From contig NZ_JBQHTK010000003.1 in the NCBI RefSeq assembly GCF_052065755.1, positions 157,809 through 221,808 on the forward strand: a DNA stretch of 64,000 nucleotides, read 5' to 3'. Made by a program: the position numbers and the translations under genes. Position 1 is the first letter of the stretch. The number at the start of each line of letters is the position of its first letter. Under the pieces are notes generated by a model. The model was not told the DNA's origin, searched no databases, and saw nothing but the letters and a program-made list of their open reading frames with translations. This DNA is from Allocoprococcus sp004560705 (GTDB taxonomy: Bacteria; Bacillota; Clostridia; Lachnospirales; Lachnospiraceae). This document shows positions 25,911 to 34,053 of this stretch, in pieces.

Positions 25911-26846
25911 CTATCTTCTTTCAAAAATACGAAGCTTTGCGCTTTTTGAGCGGCTGTTTTCTTCCATCTCTTCTTCACTCGGAAGAACCGGCTTCTTCGT
26001 AACAACACGTCCCTTGGATACTTTACCACACACGCACACCGGAAATGTACTTGGACAAGTACAGGGATTTTCATTTTTCTTAAAAATACCTTTTACAATT
26101 CTGTCTTCCAGCGAATGGAACGTAATGATACAGATCCTTCCGCCCGGATTCAATATATCAATCATATCATCCAGCGAATCCCGAAGCACCTCCAGTTCCC
26201 TGTTGCATTCAATCCGAATTGCCTGGAATGTTCTCTTTGCCGGATGTCCTGATGTCTTCTGAACCTTCATCGGTATAGACTGTTTGATGATCTCGGCAAG
26301 CTGTCCAGTCGTTTCGATTGGACCTTTCTCACGTTCGGCCACGATATGTTTCGCGATATTTTTCGCGAACTTATCTTCTCCGTAGTCACGTATAATGCGA
26401 AAAAGGTCCATCTCACTGTAGCCATTGACGATGTCCTTTGCCGTTACACTCTGTCTGGTGTCCATTCTCATATCCAAAGGTGCATCTGCCCGATAGGAGA
26501 ATCCTCGGTCTGCCGTATCCAGCTGATAAGATGACACGCCCAGATCAAGTACGATCCCATCTACTTTGTCAATGCCGATTTCATGGAGCCTCAGTTTCAT
26601 ATCACAATAATTGCTCCGGATTATTGTAACTCTCTCCCCGAAACTGAGTAATCGTTCGCTTGCCGCCTCGATTGCAGCAGCGTCCTGGTCTATTCCTATA
26701 AAACTCCCCTTGTTACTTAAACGCCGACATACTTCATAAGCATGTCCGCCTCCACCAAGCGTCCCATCGACGTAAATACCGTCCGGCTTGATGGCAAGGC
26801 CCTCGATTGTCTCCTCCAGTAATACTGATTTGTGTTCAAATGCCAT
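25911..26846 (-). CDS. rsmH: 16S rRNA m4C1402 methyltransferase RsmH (MraW)
   Basis: 311 aa. Methylates N4 of C1402 in 16S rRNA. HKSVLLEETIEGL begins the family, VDGTLGGGGHAYEV is the S-adenosylmethionine loop, and VLDLGVSSYQLD, RGFSYRADAPLDMRMD and ITFHSLEDRIVK follow in the usual order. It starts at an ATG behind AGGAGG, 54 bases after mraZ. Confidence 0.97.
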   Translation of the reverse strand: MAFEHKSVLLEETIEGLAIKPDGIYVDGTLGGGGHAYEVCRRLSNKGSFIGIDQDAAAIEAASERLLSFGERVTIIRSNYCDMKLRLHEIGIDKVDGIVLDLGVSSYQLDTADRGFSYRADAPLDMRMDTRQSVTAKDIVNGYSEMDLFRIIRDYGEDKFAKNIAKHIVAEREKGPIETTGQLAEIIKQSIPMKVQKTSGHPAKRTFQAIRIECNRELEVLRDSLDDMIDILNPGGRICIITFHSLEDRIVKGIFKKNENPCTCPSTFPVCVCGKVSKGRVVTKKPVLPSEEEMEENSRSKSAKLRIFERR

Positions 26847-26900
26847 AGTGTCCTCCTATTGAAACGAATCATTGCAATCCGTTTCGCTTTTGTGATCCGG

Positions 26901-27338
26901 TTAAATGCTCAGTCCCAAATCTTCCATGTCACTTGCAATATCTTCGATATTTTCCTCAACATCAGCAGTACGAGCTTCCCACGCATCCTTGCTCCAGATC
27001 TCCACCTTGTCCAGCACACCGGCAAGCACAACTTCTTTGTCCAGACTGGCATATGCACGAAGCGAAGAAGAAATCAAAACTCTCCCTTGTTTATCAAGTT
27101 CTCCTTCCACGGCGCTTCCGAGAAAGAAACGTTTAAAGTCTCTGGCCTTTTTGTTCGTGAGTGGTAAGGTTCTTAGCTTGTCTTCAAAGGCTTCCCATTC
27201 GTTTTCCGGATAGAGAAATAAGCAGCCATCCATTCCCTTGGTAATTACGAAATGTTCTCCCAGACTTTCTCGCAATTTTGACGGAATGATGAGCCTGCCT
27301 TTCGCGTCAATACTGTGATTAAACTCTCCAGTCAACAT
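26901..27338 (-). CDS. mraZ: Transcriptional regulator MraZ
   Basis: 145 aa with two SpoVT/AbrB-like half-domains: GEFNHSIDAKGRLIIPSKLRE near the N-terminus and GELDKQGRVLISSSLRAYA in the middle, both with the DxKGR/DxQGR motif. MraZ forms ring oligomers that bind tandem repeats at its own promoter and repress the division cluster. The ATG at 27338 has AGAAGGTGA upstream. It is the first gene of the cluster, directly behind the repeat array at 27357-27434. Confidence 0.96.
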   Translation of the reverse strand: MLTGEFNHSIDAKGRLIIPSKLRESLGEHFVITKGMDGCLFLYPENEWEAFEDKLRTLPLTNKKARDFKRFFLGSAVEGELDKQGRVLISSSLRAYASLDKEVVLAGVLDKVEIWSKDAWEARTADVEENIEDIASDMEDLGLSI

Positions 27339-27356
27339 CAAGGATCACCTTCTTTC

Positions 27357-27434
27357 AAAGTGGTCTGCCACTTTTACACCACTTCGCTCCACTATTCACC
27401 ACTTTCTACCACTTGAAACCATTGTAAACCACTT
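27357..27434 (-). promoter_or_regulatory. MraZ operator: seven tandem 10-11 bp boxes plus one inverted
   Basis: On the plus strand CCACTT-type cores (AAGTGG on the coding strand) begin at 27368, 27379, 27389, 27399, 27409, 27419 and 27429. Two are imperfect. An eighth box (AAAGTGGT, 27357-27364) faces the other way. Known MraZ operators are usually three or four repeats with about 10-bp spacing. Confidence 0.85.
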
Positions 27435-27449
27435 TATCTCCCTTTTCAA
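27421..27449 (-). promoter_or_regulatory. Promoter of the division cluster
   Basis: On the minus strand TTGAAA (27444-27449) and TACAAT (27421-27426) have a 17-base spacer. The -10 box overlaps one MraZ box, and five boxes lie downstream of the expected start point. Confidence 0.75.
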
Positions 27450-27576
27450 CCCCCTTTTTCATTTTTTTATGCTCTCCCAGACTTTTCTGTAATTTTTCCT
27501 TTTTTCTCCCCAAATTGCACAAAAAGCAGAAAAATCCCCTTCCGATTCCTCTTCACCCTCCATTTAGCATCAAGTG

Positions 27577-27632
27577 GTGGGGAATCGTGGGGGATTTTTT
27601 CGTTTTCATATCATTGTGGGAAATTTTCCCAC
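27577..27632 (+). repeat. GTGGG repeats and palindrome upstream of Pmra
   Basis: Two 10-base direct repeats GTGGGGAATC and GTGGGGGATT (27577-27596), then a palindrome GTGGGAAA/TTTCCCAC (27616-27632). Decamer spacing and TGGG cores recall MraZ boxes of other bacteria. Confidence 0.45.
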
Positions 27633-27715
27633 TTTTTTCTGTTTTTATATTAATTCACTCATTGAAATGGAGCAAATAAAATGAGCGCTGACACTTCCGG
27701 CATATCCCCGGAACT

Positions 27716-27747
27716 AAAAAAGAGCCTGCTCTCCGGCAGACTCTTTA
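27716..27747 (-). terminator. Terminator of the small membrane protein pair
   Basis: On the minus strand AAAGAGTCTGC pairs with GCAGGCTCTTT (one G-T pair) and six T follow, 21 bases after the stop at 27768. Confidence 0.8.
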
Positions 27748-27767
27748 CTATACACTTTTTATTTTCA

Positions 27768-28010
27768 TTATTCGGATAAATTGAGGGACTGAAGATACCC
27801 ATCTACAGCAGTGTAATCCACTTCTGCCATATCTCTCGGCTGATTCTGCTCATACAAGCCGTACGCAGAATAACCAAGCCATCCAACCAGCGCCACTGCG
27901 ATCACTCCCACGATGGCACTGCGCACGATGTGCATAATCTTCTGTTTCCTCATAATCTGTTTTCTATTTGCTTTTTCTTTTTTATAACAATCTACTTTTT
28001 CCTGACTCAT
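27768..28010 (-). CDS. Small single-pass membrane protein, unknown
   Basis: 80 aa. A Lys-rich cytoplasmic start (MSQEKVDCYKKEKANRKQIMRKQ), one helix (IVRSAIVGVIAVALVGWLGYSAYGLY), then a short acidic outer tail. I do not recognise a family. The ATG at 28010 has AAGGAG upstream; a TTG at 28073 would extend it 21 codons but lacks a ribosome site. It follows another small membrane protein gene by 66 bases and ends at a terminator. Confidence 0.65.
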   Translation of the reverse strand: MSQEKVDCYKKEKANRKQIMRKQKIMHIVRSAIVGVIAVALVGWLGYSAYGLYEQNQPRDMAEVDYTAVDGYLQSLNLSE

Positions 28011-28076
28011 CTTACTGTAGCTCCTTTTAAAATTAGATGCTACAATATTAGCATATTTCTTTAACAGATTCAAGCA

Positions 28077-28352
28077 TTAGACTTTTGGATTTTCATCTTT
28101 TGTCATATGCTTTTCCGGAATGATTGTTCTTAATAGCTGGAAAGAAAAAATAACAGCTAAGTATCTGCAAACATTCCCTACAGTCTTATCCACTAACCAC
28201 AACCACCAATTAAAAATCACATAAAAATCCGGATTAATCTGTAATAGATCCGGTAAGACATATTGTTCCAGGACGTATAAAGTTAATATAATCAAGCACA
28301 AAAATTCTAGCAATGTTAACTTTTTATTATTACTAATGCTATTCGGTTTCAT
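28077..28352 (-). CDS. Small two-helix membrane protein, unknown
   Basis: 91 aa beginning MKPNSISNNKKLTLLEF after a perfect AGGAGG. Two hydrophobic segments (LLEFLCLIILTLYVLEQYVL and YLAVIFSFQLLRTII) flank a Trp-rich stretch (NWWLWLVDKTVG). No family recognised. The A+T-rich upstream sequence and the pairing with the next small gene suggest a two-gene unit. Confidence 0.6.
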   Translation of the reverse strand: MKPNSISNNKKLTLLEFLCLIILTLYVLEQYVLPDLLQINPDFYVIFNWWLWLVDKTVGNVCRYLAVIFSFQLLRTIIPEKHMTKDENPKV

Positions 28353-28558
28353 AAATCCTCCTAAGGTATAAATATATGGTCCACTGTCTCCAAATTTCTC
28401 ACTATTCTGGCTGTTTATTTGCGCAAATATTATACACTTATAATAGCACAAATAAAATCGCAACAAAGTAATGAGTAATTTCCAGGGAGAAATTATTCGT
28501 TTACACTACTAAATGCACCACTAGAGTTCACCTTTTCCAACAATTTAGTACCTATTTG

Positions 28559-29029
28559 TTATAGCCACTCTGCAAAAACAGATCCAAAAGACTTTATCAA
28601 CACTCCAACATTTATAAGATTTATTACGAAACATACTGCTATAATAACTTTATAAACCTTTGGCAGTTCTATCCTTTTGATTCCACAATAAAGTAAAACT
28701 GCCAACATGATCACTAATCCTCCACCCGGAAACAAAGTGCCGGAAATTGCAACCATCAATACTGCAAGTCTGTTATTCCTTTCTTCCGGCTCAACTTCTA
28801 TCTCAGTGTTTACTTCTTCTTGCTCATCAGCACTCTTATCCTTTAACAATTCATCGATAGAAACCTTATATATCTCACTGAGCACTACCAAATTATCAAT
28901 ATCCGGATACGCTCTTCCATTTTCCCATCTGGAGACCGCTTGCCGTGATATATTGAGTCTTTCAGCGACTTGGCTCTGAGAATATCCCGCATTTTCTCTT
29001 GCACTTTTTAATTTCTCAGCTAATGTCAA
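28559..29029 (-). CDS. XRE-family regulator with membrane-spanning tail
   Basis: 157 aa. The N-terminal helix-turn-helix reads LAEKLKSARENAGYSQSQVAERLNISRQAVSRWENGRAYPD. A Glu-rich linker leads to two hydrophobic helices (about residues 85-115 and 125-148). Membrane-anchored XRE proteins are common in Lachnospiraceae and may sense envelope signals. I chose the TTG at 29029 because GAGG lies eight bases upstream; an ATG at 29035 would leave only two bases. The ribosome site lies just after the degV stop, so the two are probably co-transcribed. Confidence 0.75.
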   Translation of the reverse strand: MTLAEKLKSARENAGYSQSQVAERLNISRQAVSRWENGRAYPDIDNLVVLSEIYKVSIDELLKDKSADEQEEVNTEIEVEPEERNNRLAVLMVAISGTLFPGGGLVIMLAVLLYCGIKRIELPKVYKVIIAVCFVINLINVGVLIKSFGSVFAEWL

Positions 29030-29053
29030 AGTCATTCCCTCTATTCTATACAA

Positions 29054-29893
29054 CTATACCGCGACGATCACTCCTCCGTCATTCGCATACATACTGCTGA
29101 TTCCTCTCGTATCCAGAACAAGAATCTGCTGCGGATGAAGTCTTTCATCCAGCATTTGTCTCAAAACTTCTGCACGTTCCGGGCAATTACAGTGCGAGAT
29201 TGCCAGAACTTTATTTTCAACATTTACAGAGCCTTCCTCCACACAATCCACCAGTTTCTGAAGTGCTTTCTTCATTCCACGGGCCTGTCCCAGCTGGCAT
29301 ATCTCTCCTTTCGGAGTAGATCCCATCACTGGCTTGATATTCAGCACGTTTGCCGCGATCGCCTTAAGTCCCGTAAGTCTCCCATTTTTCCGAAGCGTTT
29401 CCAGTGACTCAAGAAGGAAAAATGTATTCTGTCCTTCAATATACTCTTCCACTTTTTCGATCACTTCCGGAAACATCAGTTCATTTTCTTCACATTCTAT
29501 GATCTTACATGCGATCAATGTCTCACCGATTGATGCAGAACGGGAGTTAAATACATAAATATCCTTATCCCCATATTCCTCATGATAGAGATTGGCCCCT
29601 AGCACAGCACTGTTATAAGAGCCACTTAACTCCGCAGACAAAGTCACAACATATACCCGATCCGCATCACACCGGTATCCCTCCATATACCGTTCCGGTG
29701 AAGGGCAGCATGACTTTGGACAGTTCGGACTCTCCGCTACTTTTTTCAAGAAATCCGCCTGATCAAATGTCTCATCATCTATAATATGATAATCGTCCAC
29801 ATCCATCGCAAGTGATGCCGTCTCAAATATTCCTGACGCTCTCATCTCTTCTGTTAACTCTCCACAGCTGTCTACGATTATTTTATAACTCAT
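29054..29893 (-). CDS. DegV family fatty-acid-binding protein
   Basis: 279 aa. Motifs are YKIIVDSCGEL at the start, CPKSCCPSPERYMEGY (lipid carboxylate-binding loop), VVTLSAELSGSYNSA and the FFLLESLETLRKNGRL/IKPVM segment. DegV proteins bind fatty acids and can act as FakB subunits that present them to the FakA kinase. No fakA is nearby. The next gene (XRE) begins within its 3' end. Confidence 0.88.
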   Translation of the reverse strand: MSYKIIVDSCGELTEEMRASGIFETASLAMDVDDYHIIDDETFDQADFLKKVAESPNCPKSCCPSPERYMEGYRCDADRVYVVTLSAELSGSYNSAVLGANLYHEEYGDKDIYVFNSRSASIGETLIACKIIECEENELMFPEVIEKVEEYIEGQNTFFLLESLETLRKNGRLTGLKAIAANVLNIKPVMGSTPKGEICQLGQARGMKKALQKLVDCVEEGSVNVENKVLAISHCNCPERAEVLRQMLDERLHPQQILVLDTRGISSMYANDGGVIVAV

Positions 29894-29993
29894 ATATCAT
29901 TCCTCCCGAATCCGTCTTCAGCTTCCGCAATATGTAGTTTTCATTACCACTTTGTATATGATAACACACTCTCTAATGAAAAAAAAGACTTTT

Positions 29994-31157
29994 TTACTCC
30001 TCAATTTTTATCTTACGTGATACTCCCAATGCAATTCCCATTTCAATCATAAGAAATAGTACAGACGTACCACCATAACTGATAAACGGCAGTGTAATTC
30101 CCGTATTAGGAATCAGATTCACCACAACTGCCACATTCAGAATAACCTGAATTGCAATATGAGAAAAAATTCCGGTTACGATCAGAGCTCCATAAAGATC
30201 CGGGGCATTTTGTGCAATAAACAGAAGTCTATACAAAAGCAGTCCAAACAATACAAATACCATAATAGCACCGAATACCCCTAGTTCCTCACAAATAACC
30301 GTAAGGATGAAGTCATTTTGCACTTCAGGTATAATCATTTTCTGTGCACTATTGCCTAATCCTTTTCCAAAAAAGCCTCCGGAACCAATCGCGTACATTC
30401 CCTGCAGAGTCTGGAACGAAAGTGACGATGCATATTTTTCCGGATTCAGCCATGCGATAATGCGGCGCAGCCGAAAATTATCACTGTTCTCCAGCACTTT
30501 ACCAAGGACAGCCGCGATTGCCACAAATGCTCCGACTCCACATCCGCCAATGATAACGAACGGTCTCATTTTCTTATGTACAACAAATAATATGAAGCAG
30601 GCAATTCCCATTACAATGATTGCCGAACTCAGGTTATCCGTCAGATAGAACACACCAAAAGCGGCTACTGCTCCCCACGCCAGTACCATAAGGCTTCCTT
30701 TCAGCTTATGAACCTTGCTTCCCATCTTACATATTAAATAAGGTATAAACAAAATGACTGCAATCTTCGTCACCTCGGCAGGCTGCATGGTCTGTCCCGT
30801 TCCCGGGATCTGCAGCCATCTTCTTGCTCCATACACCTCATATCCCAGTGGCGAATACTTTACCAGCGCCATCAGAAGCATCGCAAATCCATAAAGTGCT
30901 GCCGAGTATTTCGCATATCGATGGTAATCGATCCGGGTAACAAACAGCATAATTACAAGGCCTCCCATACTGATGATTCCCTGTCTTTTTAAATAATACA
31001 TTCCATCATTAAACTTGCTCTGTGCCTCATACGCACTGGTACTATAGAGCATCACAAGTCCGAAGCAGATCAGGAATACCATCACAGCAAGAAGGCTATA
31101 ATCAAAATATCGTATCGTTGTCGGCTTATTGCTTTTTTTCTTTTTATTTTTTGCCAT
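29994..31157 (-). CDS. Second SEDS-family glycosyltransferase (FtsW/RodA/SpoVE)
   Basis: 387 aa with about ten membrane helices. It shares LVMLYSTSAYEAQSKFNDGMYYLKRQ, YGARRWLQIP, QPAEVTKIAVILF, GLGNSAQKMIIPEVQNDFILTVICEELG and ITLPFISYGGTSVLFL with the cluster copy at 18083-19168, so the two are clear paralogs. SEDS enzymes polymerise lipid II; one copy may serve vegetative division and the other sporulation. The ATG at 31157, behind GGGAG, is preferred to an extended start at 31229. Confidence 0.88.
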   Translation of the reverse strand: MAKNKKKKSNKPTTIRYFDYSLLAVMVFLICFGLVMLYSTSAYEAQSKFNDGMYYLKRQGIISMGGLVIMLFVTRIDYHRYAKYSAALYGFAMLLMALVKYSPLGYEVYGARRWLQIPGTGQTMQPAEVTKIAVILFIPYLICKMGSKVHKLKGSLMVLAWGAVAAFGVFYLTDNLSSAIIVMGIACFILFVVHKKMRPFVIIGGCGVGAFVAIAAVLGKVLENSDNFRLRRIIAWLNPEKYASSLSFQTLQGMYAIGSGGFFGKGLGNSAQKMIIPEVQNDFILTVICEELGVFGAIMVFVLFGLLLYRLLFIAQNAPDLYGALIVTGIFSHIAIQVILNVAVVVNLIPNTGITLPFISYGGTSVLFLMIEMGIALGVSRKIKIEE

Positions 31158-31352
31158 TCCATACACTCCCAGCAGGTTTCCCCTGTTTTTCTTACTCTGC
31201 ACAAGTATAGCACACCTCTTCACTTTCACACAAGAATATCTGCCTAAAAATGAAGATTCTTCTTCTTTCTGTTTTGTGGTACACTATAGACAGAATATAC
31301 GAAACCATATTGTATCCGCAATAGAAACATTTTTTATGAAAGGAAAACAGAC

Positions 31353-32213
31353 ATGACGCGAGAAGAACTTTATCAATCCATTTATACACATGAAACCATT
31401 TATATTCCACCCCAAGAGGAAGGAAGTGCCGCTCTGGAAGTTGCCCTTGGATGCAGCTGGCACAAATGTACTTTCTGTGATTTTGCCCGGGATGAATTCT
31501 GCATTCATCCGCTTTCCCGCATTGAACACAATCTGCAGATCCTCGGAATGCTTCAACCAGAAAATACAAGGCTGTTTCTGCTCGGTGAAAACGCATTCTG
31601 CCTCTCCACTGAATTCTTATGTCAGATCATTGATCTTGTCGCAAAATATATGCCCAATGTACATAGAATCGCCATGTATTCCCGTGCTGATGACATACTC
31701 CGGAAAACAGATGAAGAATTGCGACTGCTGAAATCCAGAGGCGTTGCCGCTCTTCATATCGGAGTGGAGAGCGGAAGCGACCCGATTCTGGCAGAACGGT
31801 GCAAGGGCGTGACATCCGCACAGATTCTGGATGCTCTGCATCGTCTGGAGCAAACAGGCATCGATTACTTTGTCACCATTATCCCCGGACTTGGCGGACG
31901 TGAGTATTCCCATCTCCATGCACTAGAAACAGCCCGACTTCTGAATCAGCTCCATCCAAAAAACATATGGTGTCTGAAGCTGAAGCTCTGGGAAGACACA
32001 AAGCTCTGCAAAGAAGCACAAAAAGGATTTTTCCAGATGATGACTCCGGAAGAAATCCTTTTGGAAGAGCGCCTGATGCTTGAAAATCTGCACGTGAAGG
32101 ACTGTCTGTTCGAAGACACGACCGTTCTGGACCAGTATACCATTTACGGAATGCTTCCCGACCAGAAAAAAGACCTTCTTCGTGCAATCGATTACCTGCT
32201 CGCCAGACCATAG
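31353..32213 (+). CDS. Radical SAM protein with CX4CX2C cluster motif
   Basis: 286 aa. The iron-sulfur motif is GCSWHKCTFCDF (Cys34, Cys39, Cys42), with four rather than three residues between the first two cysteines. The rest fits an Elp3/COG1032-like barrel: LFLLGENAFCLS, RGVAALHIGVESGSDPILAERCKG, DYFVTIIPGLGG. The substrate is unknown. AAAGGAAA precedes the ATG. It is divergent from the second SEDS gene and convergent, with a 20-base gap, with the membrane acyltransferase. Confidence 0.8.
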   Translation: MTREELYQSIYTHETIYIPPQEEGSAALEVALGCSWHKCTFCDFARDEFCIHPLSRIEHNLQILGMLQPENTRLFLLGENAFCLSTEFLCQIIDLVAKYMPNVHRIAMYSRADDILRKTDEELRLLKSRGVAALHIGVESGSDPILAERCKGVTSAQILDALHRLEQTGIDYFVTIIPGLGGREYSHLHALETARLLNQLHPKNIWCLKLKLWEDTKLCKEAQKGFFQMMTPEEILLEERLMLENLHVKDCLFEDTTVLDQYTIYGMLPDQKKDLLRAIDYLLARP

Positions 32214-32233
32214 CTATTTCGTTTTCAATCATT

Positions 32234-34048
32234 CTATACATGAAATGTCTTTTCCATTTCCTCGCGGAACTCGCGCCCTTTAAAAAGGATCAGCGCGGTG
32301 AGTGTCAGGAATGAAAATGCAATACTGATGACCGACGGTGCCGTCACGTTAACCAGCCCTGTCAGGATAAAAACCAGCGGGAAAAACAGTCCATACCCTG
32401 CCGCCATCACAAAGTAGATCATATACTGTTTTGGATGGCGGTAGTATATTTTGGAAATGATCATCATGGAAATGATAATCACAATACTGACAACCGGAAA
32501 AACAAAATCCACCGACCATCCGTGCCATCCTGTCAGCAGATCCCACACTGTACAGACGGTCGTCACCACAGCCAGCTGCCACATAGCATTTTTCAAAAGA
32601 TTGTATCGTTTAAAGAATGCAACCGCAAGTGCAAGCCACATACTGAATGCACCCCCGCATATTTTCAGTGATAATCCGAAATGTCCATCCACACAATAAT
32701 CACTCCCCAGTGCGATGACCGCTGCCGCAATACATAAGAAGGTAAATATCCGAAATACTTTCATTCCAATCGAATCAGCAGTCGCCTCTTCCGGATATTC
32801 AGTCTCAAGCAGTGTCACCTTGATTCCCTCTTGTTCAAGAATGCAAAAAAAGTTCTTCTTGATCACCGAACTGTCAAATCTTGACGTAAATCCCAAATAA
32901 ACATTCTCTTCAAATGAACACATACATAGTTCCACTTTCGGTGTGCTGGTAAATACACCGAAACGCTCAATATACTTCGCATAGTCTTCCGGCATACGAA
33001 TGATTCCCATATTGGAAAAAATCGCCGTTATCTCCTTTGCCGAACTGCGTGATCCAAAACCGATGCAGAAATTCTTTAATCCAAGCGGTGCGAGCCGCAG
33101 GATCGGATGCACTTCAAGTGCAAAATATTCACTCATCCGTTCCCTCATTTTCTCTTTTGTGAGGCCCTCGTCAAAATATTGCTTCACCTCACGGATCACT
33201 TCGTTCAGACTATCTTTTCCCTGACCGAAACGGTGTTCCACCTCCAGCCAGCTAAAAAAATTCAGCATGGAATCTGTCGGGAAAAATTTCCGCAGATTGA
33301 CAGGCACCATAAGCGCCACCGGTTTTTCCTCCTGACGCCTGGACATTTTCCCGTGAATCGCGCACATCAGAACCGCTGTTAAGTACACCGTCATCGACAC
33401 ACCATATTCCTTCGCCTTTTTCGCAAGATCCGCCACTTTCACTTCTGCTTCCGTCACCTGAAGGCTTCCGAGATCACTGTTTCTTCTAATCTGATATGCT
33501 TTTCTCCGGTTCTTTTTTCTGCCCTTATTATCACGAGAATAGTACTTCGCAAATCCGTCGTCTTCCTGGTCCGAAACAGTAACCGTCTTCTCGTTTAATT
33601 CAAGATCCGCCAGCCCGTCCCCTTCATGTACTAGGAACAAATAATTCTTCACCAGCTCCCGAATAAATTCACTGGCTCCCGTCCCATCTGTCAGTGCATG
33701 AAAGACCTCAAAATTAATCCTCTTCTTATAATATGTCACTTCAAACAAAAGCTCTTTCTTGTCCCGGATGTACAGATTTCTGCAAGGTTCCCGGGTTTCT
33801 TTCCGAACGACCGGGCGCAGATTACTCTGTTCAAGATAATGCCAGAACAAGCCTTTTCTCATCACCGACAAGAACATCGGATATTTAACCAGCGTCCTGT
33901 CCAGCGCCTGCTGAAGCTTTGCTTCCTCAATTTCCTCTCTTAATTCACAATAAAAGCGGAATACACGGGTATCCCTTTTCGTACTTGCTGCCGAAAAAAG
34001 TTTTGCCGCGTTGTCCAGTTTCCGCCAATACGCACCCCTCGACTGCAT
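32234..34048 (-). CDS. Condensation-domain-like acyltransferase fused to a membrane domain (DUF6320-like)
   Basis: 604 aa. Residues 1-400 resemble the alcohol acetyltransferase/condensation superfamily; the catalytic HxxxDG motif reads HALTDG with His117. Residues 425-590 hold about six helices, a layout I associate with DUF6320. The superfamily transfers acyl groups to alcohols or amines, so esterification of a lipid or surface polymer is plausible, not shown. The start has GAGGAGGG inside the end of the hydrolase gene; only five bases separate them, so the two are one operon. Confidence 0.75.
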   Translation of the reverse strand: MQSRGAYWRKLDNAAKLFSAASTKRDTRVFRFYCELREEIEEAKLQQALDRTLVKYPMFLSVMRKGLFWHYLEQSNLRPVVRKETREPCRNLYIRDKKELLFEVTYYKKRINFEVFHALTDGTGASEFIRELVKNYLFLVHEGDGLADLELNEKTVTVSDQEDDGFAKYYSRDNKGRKKNRRKAYQIRRNSDLGSLQVTEAEVKVADLAKKAKEYGVSMTVYLTAVLMCAIHGKMSRRQEEKPVALMVPVNLRKFFPTDSMLNFFSWLEVEHRFGQGKDSLNEVIREVKQYFDEGLTKEKMRERMSEYFALEVHPILRLAPLGLKNFCIGFGSRSSAKEITAIFSNMGIIRMPEDYAKYIERFGVFTSTPKVELCMCSFEENVYLGFTSRFDSSVIKKNFFCILEQEGIKVTLLETEYPEEATADSIGMKVFRIFTFLCIAAAVIALGSDYCVDGHFGLSLKICGGAFSMWLALAVAFFKRYNLLKNAMWQLAVVTTVCTVWDLLTGWHGWSVDFVFPVVSIVIIISMMIISKIYYRHPKQYMIYFVMAAGYGLFFPLVFILTGLVNVTAPSVISIAFSFLTLTALILFKGREFREEMEKTFHV

Positions 34049-34053
34049 GACGG

